52,978 bases of DNA from Luteococcus sp052116585 (GCF_052116585.1 NZ_JBQKKT010000020.1:1-52978); one strand, 5' to 3'. Positions 17,531-26,956 are shown, counted from the stretch's first letter. Made by a program: numbers and translations. Notes: a model not told the origin generated them from the letters alone.

Positions 17531-19045
17531 TCAGTCGTGTTCGGGGCGTCGATCGGCGGCGACGGCCCGCTCGATCGAGGGCGACAGCCGCGCCCCGGTG
17601 GCCAGCCTGGAATGGCGATGGCCGTAGCCGAAGTAGACGGCCAGGCCGATGGCGAGCCAGACGATGAAGCGCGCCCAGGTCTCCACCGCCAGGTTGAGCG
17701 TCAGCAGGATGCAGATCACCGCGGACAGGATCGGCAGCACCGGGGAGAAGGGAACCTTGAAGGGCCGGGGCAGGTCAGGGTGCGTGCGACGCATCACCGG
17801 GATGCCGATGCTGACCAGGATGAAGGCGCTCAAGGTGCCGATGTTCACCATCTCCTCCAGCGTGCCGATGGGCGTGAAACCGGCGAGCAGGGCGATCACG
17901 GCGGTCAGGATGGCGATGATCTTCGTCGGGGTGCGGCGGGTGGGGTGCACCGTGGCGAGGCGCATCGGCAACAGGTTGTCTCGGCACATGGCGAAGACCA
18001 GCCGGGAGCAGCCGATGATCATGGTGAGCACCACGGTGAACAGGCCGACGACGGCGCCTGCGGCGATCAACGTCGCCATCCAGGTCTTGCCGTGGTGGGC
18101 AAAGGCCTGGGCCAGCGAGGCGGACGGTTCCAGCTGGTCGTAGCGGACCATGCCGGTCACCACCACGCTGACGGCGCAGTAGAGGACGGTGGCGATCACC
18201 AGCGAGCCCAGGATGCCGCGCGGCAGGTCCCGCTGCGGATTCTTCGTCTCCTCCGCGGCGGTGGCCACGACGTCGAAGCCGAGGTAGGCGAAGAAGACCA
18301 GGGCTGCGCCGGCCAGGATGCCGCCCACGCCGAAGGCCGTGGGCTGCAGGCCGAAGACCGCCTGCACCAGCGGCTGCTTCCAGACGCTGTCGATGGTGGA
18401 CGACGGGACCGGATCCGGGACGAAGGGGGTGTAGTTGCTCGGGTTGATGTAGCCGATGCCGGCGACGATGACGAACAGGACGATCGCGATCTTGATCCCC
18501 ACCATCACGGTCTCCACCCGCATCGACTCCTTGATGCCCAGGCTGACCAGGGTTCCGAGCAGCAGCGCGAGCAGCACCGCGGGCACGTCCACCGTGCCGC
18601 CATAGGTCCAGTTGGCCGGCAACTGGATCCCCATGTGCCCCAGCAGCACTCCCAGATAGGCGCTCCACCCCTGGGCCACCACGGCCGCCGCCAGCAGGAG
18701 TTCCAGGATCAGGTCCCAGCCGATGATCCAGGCGACGATCTCGCCCATCGATGCATAGCTGAAGGTGTAGGCCGATCCGGAGACCGGGACCGCCGACGAG
18801 AACTCGGCGTAGCAGAGCGCCGCCAGGCCGCAGCAGATGGCTGCGAGGATGAAGGAGACGACGATGGCGGGTCCGGCCACCTGATTGGCGGCGCGCCCGG
18901 TCAGGGTGAAGATGCCGGCGCCCACGATGATGCCGACCCCGAAGACGGTCAGGTCGAAGGCGCTCAAACTCTTGGTGAGCTTGTACTCCGGTTCATCCGT
19001 GTCGCTCAGTGACTGCTCGATGGACTTGGTCCTGAAGATGTTCAT
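17531..19045 (-). CDS. APC-family amino-acid permease (cationic amino acid transporter type)
   Basis: About 504 aa with 12 or more hydrophobic segments. The first transmembrane segment carries the APC substrate motif GVGIIVGAGIFTLTG, and the block CYAEFSSAVPVSGSAY follows in TM3. The sequence resembles the YfnA/CAT branch, so basic or neutral amino acids are likely substrates; the exact one cannot be read. ATG 19045 (MNIFRTKS) is chosen with GGCGGAG upstream. The reading frame open to 19645 is antisense to the DUF3151 gene and is rejected. Confidence 0.9.
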   Translation of the reverse strand: MNIFRTKSIEQSLSDTDEPEYKLTKSLSAFDLTVFGVGIIVGAGIFTLTGRAANQVAGPAIVVSFILAAICCGLAALCYAEFSSAVPVSGSAYTFSYASMGEIVAWIIGWDLILELLLAAAVVAQGWSAYLGVLLGHMGIQLPANWTYGGTVDVPAVLLALLLGTLVSLGIKESMRVETVMVGIKIAIVLFVIVAGIGYINPSNYTPFVPDPVPSSTIDSVWKQPLVQAVFGLQPTAFGVGGILAGAALVFFAYLGFDVVATAAEETKNPQRDLPRGILGSLVIATVLYCAVSVVVTGMVRYDQLEPSASLAQAFAHHGKTWMATLIAAGAVVGLFTVVLTMIIGCSRLVFAMCRDNLLPMRLATVHPTRRTPTKIIAILTAVIALLAGFTPIGTLEEMVNIGTLSAFILVSIGIPVMRRTHPDLPRPFKVPFSPVLPILSAVICILLTLNLAVETWARFIVWLAIGLAVYFGYGHRHSRLATGARLSPSIERAVAADRRPEHD

Positions 19046-19186
19046 GCACTCCGCCGTTCGTGGGATGGGCATGCAAATTCTCTGGCGTCGGAGATGGCCC
19101 TCCAGCTGCATCCGCATGCTGGACGTCTTGGCCACGGTGTGACTGCGCGCACAGACGGATTCTGTCGCGATGCCTAGAGTGGTGTC

Positions 19187-19627
19187 ATGGCACCTGAGAC
19201 CCACCCCAATCTGATGGCCACCGGCCCCGAGACCCGCCTTCCCGAGGACCCGGCGCTCGACCAGTTGTCGAAGCGCGGCATGGAGCAGTTCATGGACATC
19301 GTGCGCGAGAATCCCACGTCGAGCCTGTGCTGGGCACTGCTCGCCGAGGCCTCGCTCATCACCAAGACACCCGAGGATGACATCGCTGCCTACGCCTATG
19401 CGCGCACCGGCTACCACCGGGGGCTGGATGCCCTGCGTCGCAGCGGTTGGAAGGGATCCGGCCCCGTGCCGTGGGACCACGTTCCCAATCAGGGATTCCT
19501 GCGCTGCCTGTGGGCGCTGGGCGAGGCGGCAGGACGGATCGGGGAGACCGACGAGGCCGAGCGGTGTGCCCAGTTCCTGCGTGACTGCTCCGAGGAGGCC
19601 CATCAGGTGCTCACCGGCGAGGCGTGA
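19187..19627 (+). CDS. DUF3151 family protein
   Basis: A 146-aa cytosolic protein typical of actinobacteria. Recognisable blocks are SSLCWALLAEASL, AYAYARTGYHRGLD, PWDHVPNQGFLRCLWALG and a helical C-terminus. Function unknown. Family members often sit near purA, as here and in mycobacteria. TAGAGT ends 6 nt before the ATG, so the message is probably leaderless. A strong terminator follows. Confidence 0.88.
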   Translation: MAPETHPNLMATGPETRLPEDPALDQLSKRGMEQFMDIVRENPTSSLCWALLAEASLITKTPEDDIAAYAYARTGYHRGLDALRRSGWKGSGPVPWDHVPNQGFLRCLWALGEAAGRIGETDEAERCAQFLRDCSEEAHQVLTGEA

Positions 19628-19661
19628 CGGCTGCCGGTCACCCAACCTTCCCGAACAGGAC

Positions 19662-19695
19662 GAGGGGCTCGCCGCATGGATGCGGCGAGCCCCTC
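19662..19695. terminator. Bidirectional terminator, DUF3151 / phoA
   Basis: Perfect 16-bp stem (19662-19677 with 19680-19695), with GAACAG/CTGTTC arms just outside. It lies between convergent genes. Confidence 0.85.
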
Positions 19696-19767
19696 TGTTC
19701 GTTCAGCCCTGTGGCGGGGCTGGACGGTGCCCGGCGTGGGTGCGTCCCCTCACGCTGGCGGGCAGGC

Positions 19768-21162
19768 TCACTTCTTCTTCGAGCCAGCGGCCTGGGTCCG
19801 GTTGGCCCACAGGTCGTCGAGCAGCAGGTTCGCCAGATCGGTGTTGTCCAGGTACTTGCCCCGGACGGGATCGCCGGCGACGGCCTTGGCGGCCAGCTGC
19901 TTGGAGCCGGCGCCCTTGGCGTAGACGGGCACCAGCTGGTTGGTGTGGTCACCGGAGTACCAGCTCAGACGGGGCATCGTGCCCTTCTTGCCGCGCAGCA
20001 GTGTCCAGTTGGGATCGGCGTTGACGCCTTCCATGTAGCCGGTCTCGTGGTCGGCCGTGACGATGAGCAGGGTCTCGTTCCAGTTGGAGTTCTTGGTGAC
20101 CCAGTCGTTGACGGCGGTGAAGGCCTTGTTGAATTCCAGCGTCTCCTCGATGTTGCGAGCGCCATTGTTGGAGTGCCCGGCCCAGTCGATCGCGCCGCCC
20201 TCCACCATCAGGGTGAAGCCGTCGGGGTCATTGTCCAGGACATTGAGGGCGCCCTTGGTCATGGTGGCCAGGTCCGGAACATTCTTGTTGAAGGGCACGT
20301 CGTAGGGCTCGCTGGACTCTCCGTCGCGGGCCTGCTGCAGGGTGGTGGCGGCCTGGGCGATGCCGAAGACCCGCTTGGGGGTCTTGCCCTTCGTCAGCTT
20401 CTCGAAGTCGGCCTTCTCCTCCACCAGGTTCCAGCCCTTCTGGCCTTCCTGCAGGGCGGTGAAGTCCTTCTCGCCGATGTACTTGTAGTTGGGCTTGTCC
20501 AGCTTCTTGCCGTTGTCATCGAAGGCGGGATGGCCCGCGCCCATCATGACGGTCATCTTGGACGCAACCTCCTGGGAGGCGATGCCCAGGTAGTCATTGC
20601 GGCTCTTGTTGTGCACCACGTAGGAGGCGGGAGTTGCGTGGCTGAACTGCACCGACGAGATCGAGCCGGCGGCCTTGCCCATGCTGATGGCGCGCTCGGA
20701 GATGTTCTCCACGGGCTTGCCGTCGGGGTCGACGCCCAGGCCCGCGTTGTAGGTCTTCACGCCGGTGGCCATGGCGGTGCCGGCGGCGGCGGAGTCGGTG
20801 GGGCTGACCTTGACGTAGTCGAAGTCCTTCCAGGCGCGCAGCGGATCATAGGAGCCTTCATTCCAGGTGGTTGCCATGTCCACCTGGACGGGGAAGCGCT
20901 CGTAACCGAAGGCGGGCTTGCCGGTGACCTCGCGGACCTTGCCGGGGGTGCCGACGGTCTGCTTGTAGGCGCGGCCCTTGTCGTAGAGGCTGGCGGCGGT
21001 GATCTGGTTGTAGCCCATGCCGTCGCCGATCATGACGATGACATTCTTGGGGGCCTTGGGTGCCTTCTTGCGGGGGGCGGCATCGGCGGTGGCGCCGGCG
21101 CAGGCGAGCGATCCGACCAGCACGAGGCTGGCCAGTGAGGCGGTGATGCGACGAGTGGACAT
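19768..21162 (-). CDS. phoA: Secreted alkaline phosphatase
   Basis: Releases phosphate from organic monoesters outside the cell. About 464 aa with a signal peptide (STRRITASLASLVLVGSLACAG) and probable cleavage after ATADA. Metal and active-site motifs are VIVMIGDGMGYNQ, the nucleophile region DSAAAGTAMATGVKT, IDWAGHSNN and TADHETGYMEG. ATG 21162 has AGGAGAG upstream; the in-frame extension to 21213 is rejected because it would bury the signal peptide. A PHO-box-like repeat upstream ties it to phosphate starvation with pstSCAB. Confidence 0.95.
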   Translation of the reverse strand: MSTRRITASLASLVLVGSLACAGATADAAPRKKAPKAPKNVIVMIGDGMGYNQITAASLYDKGRAYKQTVGTPGKVREVTGKPAFGYERFPVQVDMATTWNEGSYDPLRAWKDFDYVKVSPTDSAAAGTAMATGVKTYNAGLGVDPDGKPVENISERAISMGKAAGSISSVQFSHATPASYVVHNKSRNDYLGIASQEVASKMTVMMGAGHPAFDDNGKKLDKPNYKYIGEKDFTALQEGQKGWNLVEEKADFEKLTKGKTPKRVFGIAQAATTLQQARDGESSEPYDVPFNKNVPDLATMTKGALNVLDNDPDGFTLMVEGGAIDWAGHSNNGARNIEETLEFNKAFTAVNDWVTKNSNWNETLLIVTADHETGYMEGVNADPNWTLLRGKKGTMPRLSWYSGDHTNQLVPVYAKGAGSKQLAAKAVAGDPVRGKYLDNTDLANLLLDDLWANRTQAAGSKKK

Positions 21163-21240
21163 TGGATCTCTCCTCATGGGGGGTTTCCTGCGAGCCGTAG
21201 TAGTTCCAGCCAAGCGGCTGAACGTGATGACTGGATGGCC

Positions 21241-21262
21241 TTCAGGTGAAGTTCAGGTGAGC
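21241..21262 (-). promoter_or_regulatory. Candidate PHO box upstream of phoA
   Basis: On the minus strand the 11-mers GCTCACCTGAA and CTTCACCTGAA are adjacent and identical at 9 of 11 positions, each holding the TCACC core of actinobacterial PHO boxes. It lies about 80-100 nt before the phoA start. Confidence 0.65.
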
Positions 21263-21430
21263 GGTGGGCGGCCTGGAGTCGTGCGATGGCTGGGCTGAGA
21301 TGGCTGGGTCACCCGGAAGGGGTGGGGTAGGGTTGTGTGGCAAGAGCCCGCTTGCGCCCGTGCAAGGGGCTTCAACTGTTTCTGGGGCTGCCATCGTCGG
21401 CGGACCCGTGGATGATTCTGGAGGGCTGAA

Positions 21431-22714
21431 ATGCCTGGCATCGTGGTGATCGGTACGCAGTGGGGCGACGAGGGCAAGGGCAAGGCCGTCGACCAGCTCG
21501 GTGAGCGCGTGGACTACTGCGCCCGCTATTCCGGTGGCAACAATGCCGGTCACACCGTGGTGGTCAATGGTGAGACCACCGTGCTGCACCTGCTGCCGTC
21601 GGGCATCCTCAACCCCAACACCACCTGCGTGCTGGGCAATGGCGTCGTGATCGACCTCGACGTGCTCTACGCCGAGCTCGATGAGCTGGCCGCCCGTGGC
21701 ATCGAGGTGGCGCACCCCAAGATCTCCGCCACCGCACACGTGCTGACCACCTACCACCAGACCATGGACAAGGTGACCGAGCGTTTCGCCGGCAAGCGCA
21801 AGATCGGCACCACGGGCCGCGGCATCGGTCCGGTCTACAGCGACAAGATCAACCGGATGGGCATCCGCGTCCAGGACCTCTTCGACGAGGAGGTGCTGCG
21901 GGACAAGGTGGCCGCCGCCCTGGTGACCAAGAACAGCCAGCTCGTGAAGATGTACAACCGTCGCGAGATCGAGGTGGACGAGGTGGTCGAGGGCCTCCTC
22001 AAGCACCGCGAGCGGATCCGCCCCCATGTCATCGACTCGGCTCGCCTGCTCAACGATGCGCTGGACCAGGACAAGGTGGTGCTCTTCGAGGGCGCCCAGG
22101 CCCACCATCTGGACGTCGACCACGGCACCTACCCCTATGTCACGAGCTCCAACCCAACCGCCGGTGGTGCCTGCACCGGCACCGGCGTCGGTCCCACGCG
22201 CATCGACCGGATCGTCGGAATCGCCAAGGCCTACACCACACGCGTCGGCGAGGGTCCCTTCCCGACGGAACTCTTCGACGCTGACGGTGAGAAGCTGCGC
22301 ACCGAGGGCGGCGAATTCGGCGCCACCACCGGCCGCCCCCGGCGCTGCGGGTGGTTCGACGCCCTCGTCGTGGAGCAGGCAGCCACCTACAACGGTTGCA
22401 CCGACATCTTCCTCACCAAGCTGGACATCCTGTCCGGCTGGGAGAAGATCCCGGTCTGCGTGGCCTACGACGTCGACGGTGAGCGTCTGGAACACTTCCC
22501 GGTGGACTCGATCCAGCTGGCGAAGGGCACGCCGGTCTTCGAGTACCTGGAGGGCTGGCACGAGGACATCTCGGGTTGCCGCAGCTTCGACGAGCTGCCG
22601 GCAAACTGCCAGGCCTACGTGCATCGCCTGGAGGAGCTGATCCGCTGCCGCATCTCCGGCATCGGCGTCGGCCCCGGCCGCGAGCAGACCATCACCATCA
22701 ACGACCTGCTCTGA
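21431..22714 (+). CDS. purA: Adenylosuccinate synthetase
   Basis: Converts IMP, aspartate and GTP to adenylosuccinate in AMP synthesis. The 427-aa length is normal. The N-terminal phosphate loop GTQWGDEGKGK holds the catalytic Asp, followed by GGNNAGHT; later blocks are GTTGRGIGP, SSNPTAGG and RPRRCGWFD. ATG 21431 follows GAGGGCTGAA. A TAGGGT hexamer about 100 nt upstream could be the -10. It diverges from phoA. Confidence 0.98.
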   Translation: MPGIVVIGTQWGDEGKGKAVDQLGERVDYCARYSGGNNAGHTVVVNGETTVLHLLPSGILNPNTTCVLGNGVVIDLDVLYAELDELAARGIEVAHPKISATAHVLTTYHQTMDKVTERFAGKRKIGTTGRGIGPVYSDKINRMGIRVQDLFDEEVLRDKVAAALVTKNSQLVKMYNRREIEVDEVVEGLLKHRERIRPHVIDSARLLNDALDQDKVVLFEGAQAHHLDVDHGTYPYVTSSNPTAGGACTGTGVGPTRIDRIVGIAKAYTTRVGEGPFPTELFDADGEKLRTEGGEFGATTGRPRRCGWFDALVVEQAATYNGCTDIFLTKLDILSGWEKIPVCVAYDVDGERLEHFPVDSIQLAKGTPVFEYLEGWHEDISGCRSFDELPANCQAYVHRLEELIRCRISGIGVGPGREQTITINDLL

Positions 22715-22746
22715 GCCGCGTCGCCCGGGCCCTGCCCGCAACTTCT

Positions 22747-22779
22747 GGCACCCGTTCGCCCCTGTGGCGGGCGGGTGCC
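22747..22779 (+). terminator. purA terminator
   Basis: GGCACCCG (22747-22754) pairs with CGGGTGCC (22772-22779), with an inner CGCC/GGCG. It starts about 30 nt after the purA stop and ends at the larC -10 region. Confidence 0.7.
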
Positions 22780-22817
22780 TAGGGTTGGGCCAGATGCCGA
22801 ACCCCTGGGAGGAAGCC

Positions 22818-24308
22818 GTGACCGAGACGCTGCATGCCTGGCTGGACGTGACCGCCGGAGTGGCCGGGGACATGCTGCTGGGCGCCGCCCTGGATGCGGG
22901 GGCCCCACTGGCCGACATCCAACGAGCCCTGGACCTGCTGGTACCCGGATCGGTGCGCGTGCATGCCGAGCCGATGGTGCGCGGAGGGCAGCGCGGCACC
23001 AAGGCGCGCGTGGAGGTACTGGTTGACGACCCGCCCCACCGCACCTGGGCATCCATCCGGGAGATGCTCTCGCAGCACCTGGCTGGCGGCTCGGGTCTGC
23101 ATCCCCGCACCGCCGAGATGGCACTGGCTGCCTTCGAGCTGCTCGCCCGGGCCGAAGCCCGCGTGCACGGCACCTCGGTTGACGAGGTCCACTTCCATGA
23201 GGTGGGGGCGCTCGACTCGATCGCGGACATCGTCGGTGCGTGCGAGGGACTCCGCCTGCTGGGGGTGCAGTCAATCAGCGCCTCCCCGCTTGCGCTGGGG
23301 GAGGGGCGCATCAAGGCGGCCCACGGGGACATTCCCGTCCCCGTCCCGGCCGTGCTCGAACTGGTGCGTGGCTGGCAGGTGCTCCAGACCGGCTATTCGG
23401 GCGCCACTCGGGAACCTCGCCTCGACGAGCTCGGGGAACGGTCTGGGGTGGTGGAGCAGTCTGGGGCGGCAGAGCCGGTCGAGGCCCACCACGACCATGG
23501 GCATCATCACGACCACGGGCACCATCACCATGGGCACGATCACGACCACCATCACCATGGGCACCACCACGACCACGGGCACCATCACGACGAGCCGGCC
23601 CCGGTGACTGTGCCCGGTGTCGTCGGCGAGCTGGCGACACCCACGGGAGTTGCCCTGGTGCGTTCCTTCGCAGACCGGTGCGAATCGATGCCGAGCCTGT
23701 CGGTGGCCGAGGTGGGCATCGGGTGTGGCGGCAAGGACTTCCTGGACCACCCGAACGTGGTCCGGCTGGTGCTGGGCCATCGGATGGAGCAGTCATCGGG
23801 CGTCGGGGGCGGGCAGTCCGCACACGATCCGGACGGCACGCAGCTGCTGGAGATCCAGGCCAATGTGGACGACCAGGACCCCAGGCTGTGGCCGGGTGTG
23901 ATCGACGCGCTCCTGGCTGCGGGCGCGAGGGACGCCTGGCTGGTCCCGATCCTGATGAAGAAGGGACGTCCAGCCCACACCCTCCATGCCCTGGCGACCA
24001 GTGACCGCGAGCAGGCCGTGGTCGAGGTGCTGTTGACCCACACGAGCACGCTCGGGTGCCGGGCGGTGCCCGTGCACCGCACGATGCTTGAGCGACGCTT
24101 CACCCAGGTGCAGGTGGAGGGTCATGACATCACGGTGAAGATCGGGCATCGCGACGGGCGGGTGGTCCACGCGGCGGCGGAATTCGAGTCCATCGCCGCG
24201 GTGGCCGCGCACGTGGGCCGCCCGGAGCAGGAGGTCCTGGCCGCGGCGCACGCAGCCATGTACGCGGCCGGGATCGTGGCCGGTGCGCCGGTGGTCGACC
24301 GGGACTGA
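22818..24308 (+). CDS. larC: Nickel insertion protein LarC (pyridinium-3,5-bisthiocarboxylate nucleotide nickel chelatase)
   Basis: CTP-dependent cyclometallase that puts Ni into the NPN pincer cofactor. About 496 aa as one uninterrupted ORF, unlike the larC1/larC2 arrangement of lactobacilli. The N-terminus LDVTAGVAGDMLLGAALDAG matches the family. A histidine/aspartate-rich stretch at about residues 215-255 is a likely nickel store; EIQANVDDQDPR and MKKGRPAHTLH are in the C-terminal half. GTG 22818 has GGGAGG upstream. ATG 22794, 8 nt after TAGGGT, is a leaderless alternative. First of the larC-larE-larB cluster. Confidence 0.93.
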   Translation: MTETLHAWLDVTAGVAGDMLLGAALDAGAPLADIQRALDLLVPGSVRVHAEPMVRGGQRGTKARVEVLVDDPPHRTWASIREMLSQHLAGGSGLHPRTAEMALAAFELLARAEARVHGTSVDEVHFHEVGALDSIADIVGACEGLRLLGVQSISASPLALGEGRIKAAHGDIPVPVPAVLELVRGWQVLQTGYSGATREPRLDELGERSGVVEQSGAAEPVEAHHDHGHHHDHGHHHHGHDHDHHHHGHHHDHGHHHDEPAPVTVPGVVGELATPTGVALVRSFADRCESMPSLSVAEVGIGCGGKDFLDHPNVVRLVLGHRMEQSSGVGGGQSAHDPDGTQLLEIQANVDDQDPRLWPGVIDALLAAGARDAWLVPILMKKGRPAHTLHALATSDREQAVVEVLLTHTSTLGCRAVPVHRTMLERRFTQVQVEGHDITVKIGHRDGRVVHAAAEFESIAAVAAHVGRPEQEVLAAAHAAMYAAGIVAGAPVVDRD

Positions 24309-24395
24309 CCACTCGCCTGAAGGCCGGCGGGTCCCCCGGCAACAGCTGGCGCTGAGTGGGAAATGTGCTGACGGGCCCCTAGGCTCGGCACCATC

Positions 24396-25262
24396 ATGGC
24401 AACCAGCACCCAGCTCAGCGGGCAGCAGGCACAGGACGCCGCTGCCGTGGCACGACAGTTCGACGGCCTCGACGGGAGACTGGGCATCGCCTACTCCGGC
24501 GGGGTGGATTCCGCGGTGCTCTGCGCGCTGGCCGTGCGGGCCCTGGGCGCCAGCCGGGTGGTGGCGCTACTGGGGGTCAGCCCGTCGCTCGCCGCCGACG
24601 AGCGGCGGATCGCCCACGAGGTGGCCCGGCAGATCGGCGTCGAGGTGCGTGAGGTCCGCACCCACGAGGGCGACAATCCCGCCTATGTGGCCAATGACGT
24701 CGATCGCTGTTTCCACTGCAAGGATGAACTCTTCACCCGCATCGACGACGAGCTGGTGCAGGAGTTGGGGCTGGCAGCCGTCGCCTACGGCGAGAATGCC
24801 GACGACGTCCTGCGGCCGGACCGCCCCGGCTCCCGCGCCGCCACCCGGCACGCGGTGCTTCGTCCACTGGCCGAGGCGGGAATCACGAAACCGCGCGTGC
24901 GCGCCATCGCCCGCGAGCTCGGTCTCAGCGTGGCCGACAAGCCGGCCGCCCCGTGCCTGGCCTCCCGCATTCCCCACGGCGAACCCGTGACACCGCAGAA
25001 GCTGCGGCAGGTGGAGGCCGCGGAGGAAGCCGTGCGTCGTGCGGGATTCAGCGACGGACGTGTGCGCCACCACGGCACCATCGCCAGGATCGAGCTGCCC
25101 GTCGACGAGATGGGCCGGCTCGCCGACCGGACTCTGCGCGAGCAGTTGCTGGCCCAGGTGCGGGAGGCTGGCTTCGGCCACGTGACCGTGGACCTGGCCG
25201 GGATCCAGTCCGGGCAGTTCACGATGCAGATCCTCACTCGGCAGGAGGCGCAGCATGGCTGA
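24396..25262 (+). CDS. larE: Sulfur transferase LarE
   Basis: ATP-dependent PP-loop enzyme that thiolates the NPN precursor. The 288-aa protein has SGGVDS (about 34-39) for ATP. Cys105 and Cys108 sit in DRCFHCKDELF and Cys187 in PAAPCLASRIPHG, the region of the sacrificial cysteine in Lactobacillus LarE. Three such cysteines could instead hold an Fe-S cluster, as in some homologs. TAGGCT lies 10 nt before the ATG, so it has its own promoter with a very short leader. Its 3' end overlaps larB by 8 nt. Confidence 0.93.
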   Translation: MATSTQLSGQQAQDAAAVARQFDGLDGRLGIAYSGGVDSAVLCALAVRALGASRVVALLGVSPSLAADERRIAHEVARQIGVEVREVRTHEGDNPAYVANDVDRCFHCKDELFTRIDDELVQELGLAAVAYGENADDVLRPDRPGSRAATRHAVLRPLAEAGITKPRVRAIARELGLSVADKPAAPCLASRIPHGEPVTPQKLRQVEAAEEAVRRAGFSDGRVRHHGTIARIELPVDEMGRLADRTLREQLLAQVREAGFGHVTVDLAGIQSGQFTMQILTRQEAQHG

Positions 25263-25968
25263 ACCGATCTCCTCGACAGGTGCGGGTGACCCGACGCCGA
25301 TCGATGAGCTGGACGGCATCGCCACCCTGGACCTGGAACGCGCACGGCGTCGCGGCTACCCGGAGGCCGTCTACTGCGAAGGCAAGACGCCCGAACAGGT
25401 GGGCGCCATCGCGGCTCGCTTCCGATCTGCGGGAGCCCCGGAGAGCGGGGCGGTGCTGTTCACCCGGGCCGACGAGCGTCACGCCGTCGCCGTGCTGGAT
25501 GCCCTGCCCGACGCGATGCATGACCCCGTCGCCAGGATGCTGGCCTGGCCGCCGAATCCGCCCGAGCCCACCGGCGAACTGGTGGTGGTTGCCTGCGCCG
25601 GGACGTCAGACCTGCCGGTGGCTCGTGAGGCTGACCTGACGGCGCAATACCTGGGGCGGCACACAGAACTGGTGGTCGACATCGGCATCGCCGGACTGCA
25701 TCGCACTCTGTCCCGTCTGGAGCAGCTGCGGGCTGCGGGTTGCGTCGTGGTGGTGGCCGGGATGGACGGCGCACTGCCCGGGCTGGTGGCCGGTCTGGTC
25801 CAGGCGCCCGTGGTGGCGGTGCCCACATCCGTCGGCTACGGGGCCGCCTTCAACGGTCTGGCGCCGCTGCTCACCATGCTCAATGCGTGCGCCCCGGGCG
25901 TTGGGGTGGTCAACATCGACAACGGCTATGGAGGCGGTCACCTGGCCGCCCAGATCACCGCCCGCTGA
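25255..25968 (+). CDS. larB: Pyridinium-3,5-biscarboxylic acid mononucleotide synthase LarB
   Basis: First step of NPN cofactor synthesis: carboxylation and hydrolysis of nicotinic acid adenine dinucleotide. The 237-aa protein has the C-terminal AIR-carboxylase-like domain with AGTSDLPVA, VAGMDGALPGLVAGL, PTSVGYG and the very conserved NIDNGYGGGHLAA end. Its ATG lies inside larE (8-nt overlap), so translation is coupled. No larA or other obvious NPN enzyme is in the window. Confidence 0.93.
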   Translation: MAEPISSTGAGDPTPIDELDGIATLDLERARRRGYPEAVYCEGKTPEQVGAIAARFRSAGAPESGAVLFTRADERHAVAVLDALPDAMHDPVARMLAWPPNPPEPTGELVVVACAGTSDLPVAREADLTAQYLGRHTELVVDIGIAGLHRTLSRLEQLRAAGCVVVVAGMDGALPGLVAGLVQAPVVAVPTSVGYGAAFNGLAPLLTMLNACAPGVGVVNIDNGYGGGHLAAQITAR

Positions 25969-25975
25969 ACCGCGG

Positions 25976-26953
25976 TCAGGTCGGCAGCGGCGAGGTGGGG
26001 GCAGCCGTCGGGCTTGGCTCCGGCGTGTTCGAGGTCGAAGCGGACGGGCTGCCGGTGGGAGCCGGGGAGGCCGTCGGGCTGCTGGTGGCGGTGGGGCTGG
26101 GCTCCGTGGTGGGCGACGGATCCACCGGCAATGGCGGTTCGGTCGGTTCCACCGGGATGCGAGAGACCGGGGGTTCGCTGGGTGCCACGGTCTCCACCGG
26201 AGCAGATTCGCTGGGAACCGGTTCGACTGGCTGCGGACCGTAGGTCGGCGACGGAGTCGAGCTCGATTCCTCGGTGGGTGCGGGCTCCGGCGTGGCGCTG
26301 GGCATCGGCGTGGCTGTGGGCTCCGGCTCCACGGTCGGATCCGGCGTGGTGACGGGGTCCGGGTCCACGCTGGGCTCCGGCGTGGTGCTGGGCTCCGGCG
26401 TGGTGCTGGGCGGCGTCGCGGGATCCGTGGTCGACGGATCGTCGGTGGGAGCGGGCGTGGCCGTCTCCCCCGGGAGGTTCGGATCCATCGACGGGGTGGG
26501 AGGCTGCGACGCACCCGGCTCCGTGGTCTCGGATGCGGCACCGGTCGGGGAACTCGCCCCACCCGGCATCGGGGTCACGTCACCCAGCGGGGCGGGCTCG
26601 GACTCATCCGCGCTCGGGGGCACGTAGGTGGCGATCGACGGACCCATCTCGTCCGGGCTCAGCGGGACGTGCGTCGCCTGGAAGGATGCCTCCTGCGACG
26701 AGACGGCAGTGGGGATGGTCGAGACCACGCGACCGGCGCGCACGGGCGCGCTGGCAATCGTGGGACCACCGGGCTGCGGGACCGCGGGGGTGGAACGGTC
26801 ATTGGGATTCGACGGATCCGGCCCCTGGCTGTTCGCCGGGTCCGAAGGCACATTCGACGGCACCAGGGAGAACTGGGGGGCGAAGAGGTTGATCGCGGCC
26901 GAGGTCCCGACGGCAGCAATGAAGACGATCGACCCGGCACGGGCGATTCTCAT
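25976..26953 (-). CDS. Secreted Pro/Thr/Ser-rich low-complexity protein
   Basis: 325 aa. An N-terminal hydrophobic segment (residues 4-25, IARAGSIVFIAAVGTSAAIN) acts as signal peptide or anchor. Residues 115-325 are almost entirely Pro, Thr, Ser, Glu and Ala with repeated TPEPS/PTATP motifs, suggesting an extended wall-spanning region. There is no LPXTG-type sorting signal. ATG 26953 follows a strong GGAGG, which also forms the stop region of a 17-codon upstream ORF. It ends 7 nt from larB, in convergent orientation. Function unknown. Confidence 0.8.
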   Translation of the reverse strand: MRIARAGSIVFIAAVGTSAAINLFAPQFSLVPSNVPSDPANSQGPDPSNPNDRSTPAVPQPGGPTIASAPVRAGRVVSTIPTAVSSQEASFQATHVPLSPDEMGPSIATYVPPSADESEPAPLGDVTPMPGGASSPTGAASETTEPGASQPPTPSMDPNLPGETATPAPTDDPSTTDPATPPSTTPEPSTTPEPSVDPDPVTTPDPTVEPEPTATPMPSATPEPAPTEESSSTPSPTYGPQPVEPVPSESAPVETVAPSEPPVSRIPVEPTEPPLPVDPSPTTEPSPTATSSPTASPAPTGSPSASTSNTPEPSPTAAPTSPLPT

Positions 26954-26956
26954 GGT

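Noticed and set aside
23490..23595. Short repeated CACCATGGG-type units, CRISPR-like or tandem array
   Set aside because: They encode the His/Asp-rich metal stretch of LarC in frame; no spacers.
26000..26500. Repeated GGCTCCGGCGTGG-type units as a DNA repeat array
   Set aside because: They encode the Pro/Thr/Glu repeats of a secreted protein; irregular spacing and no array structure.
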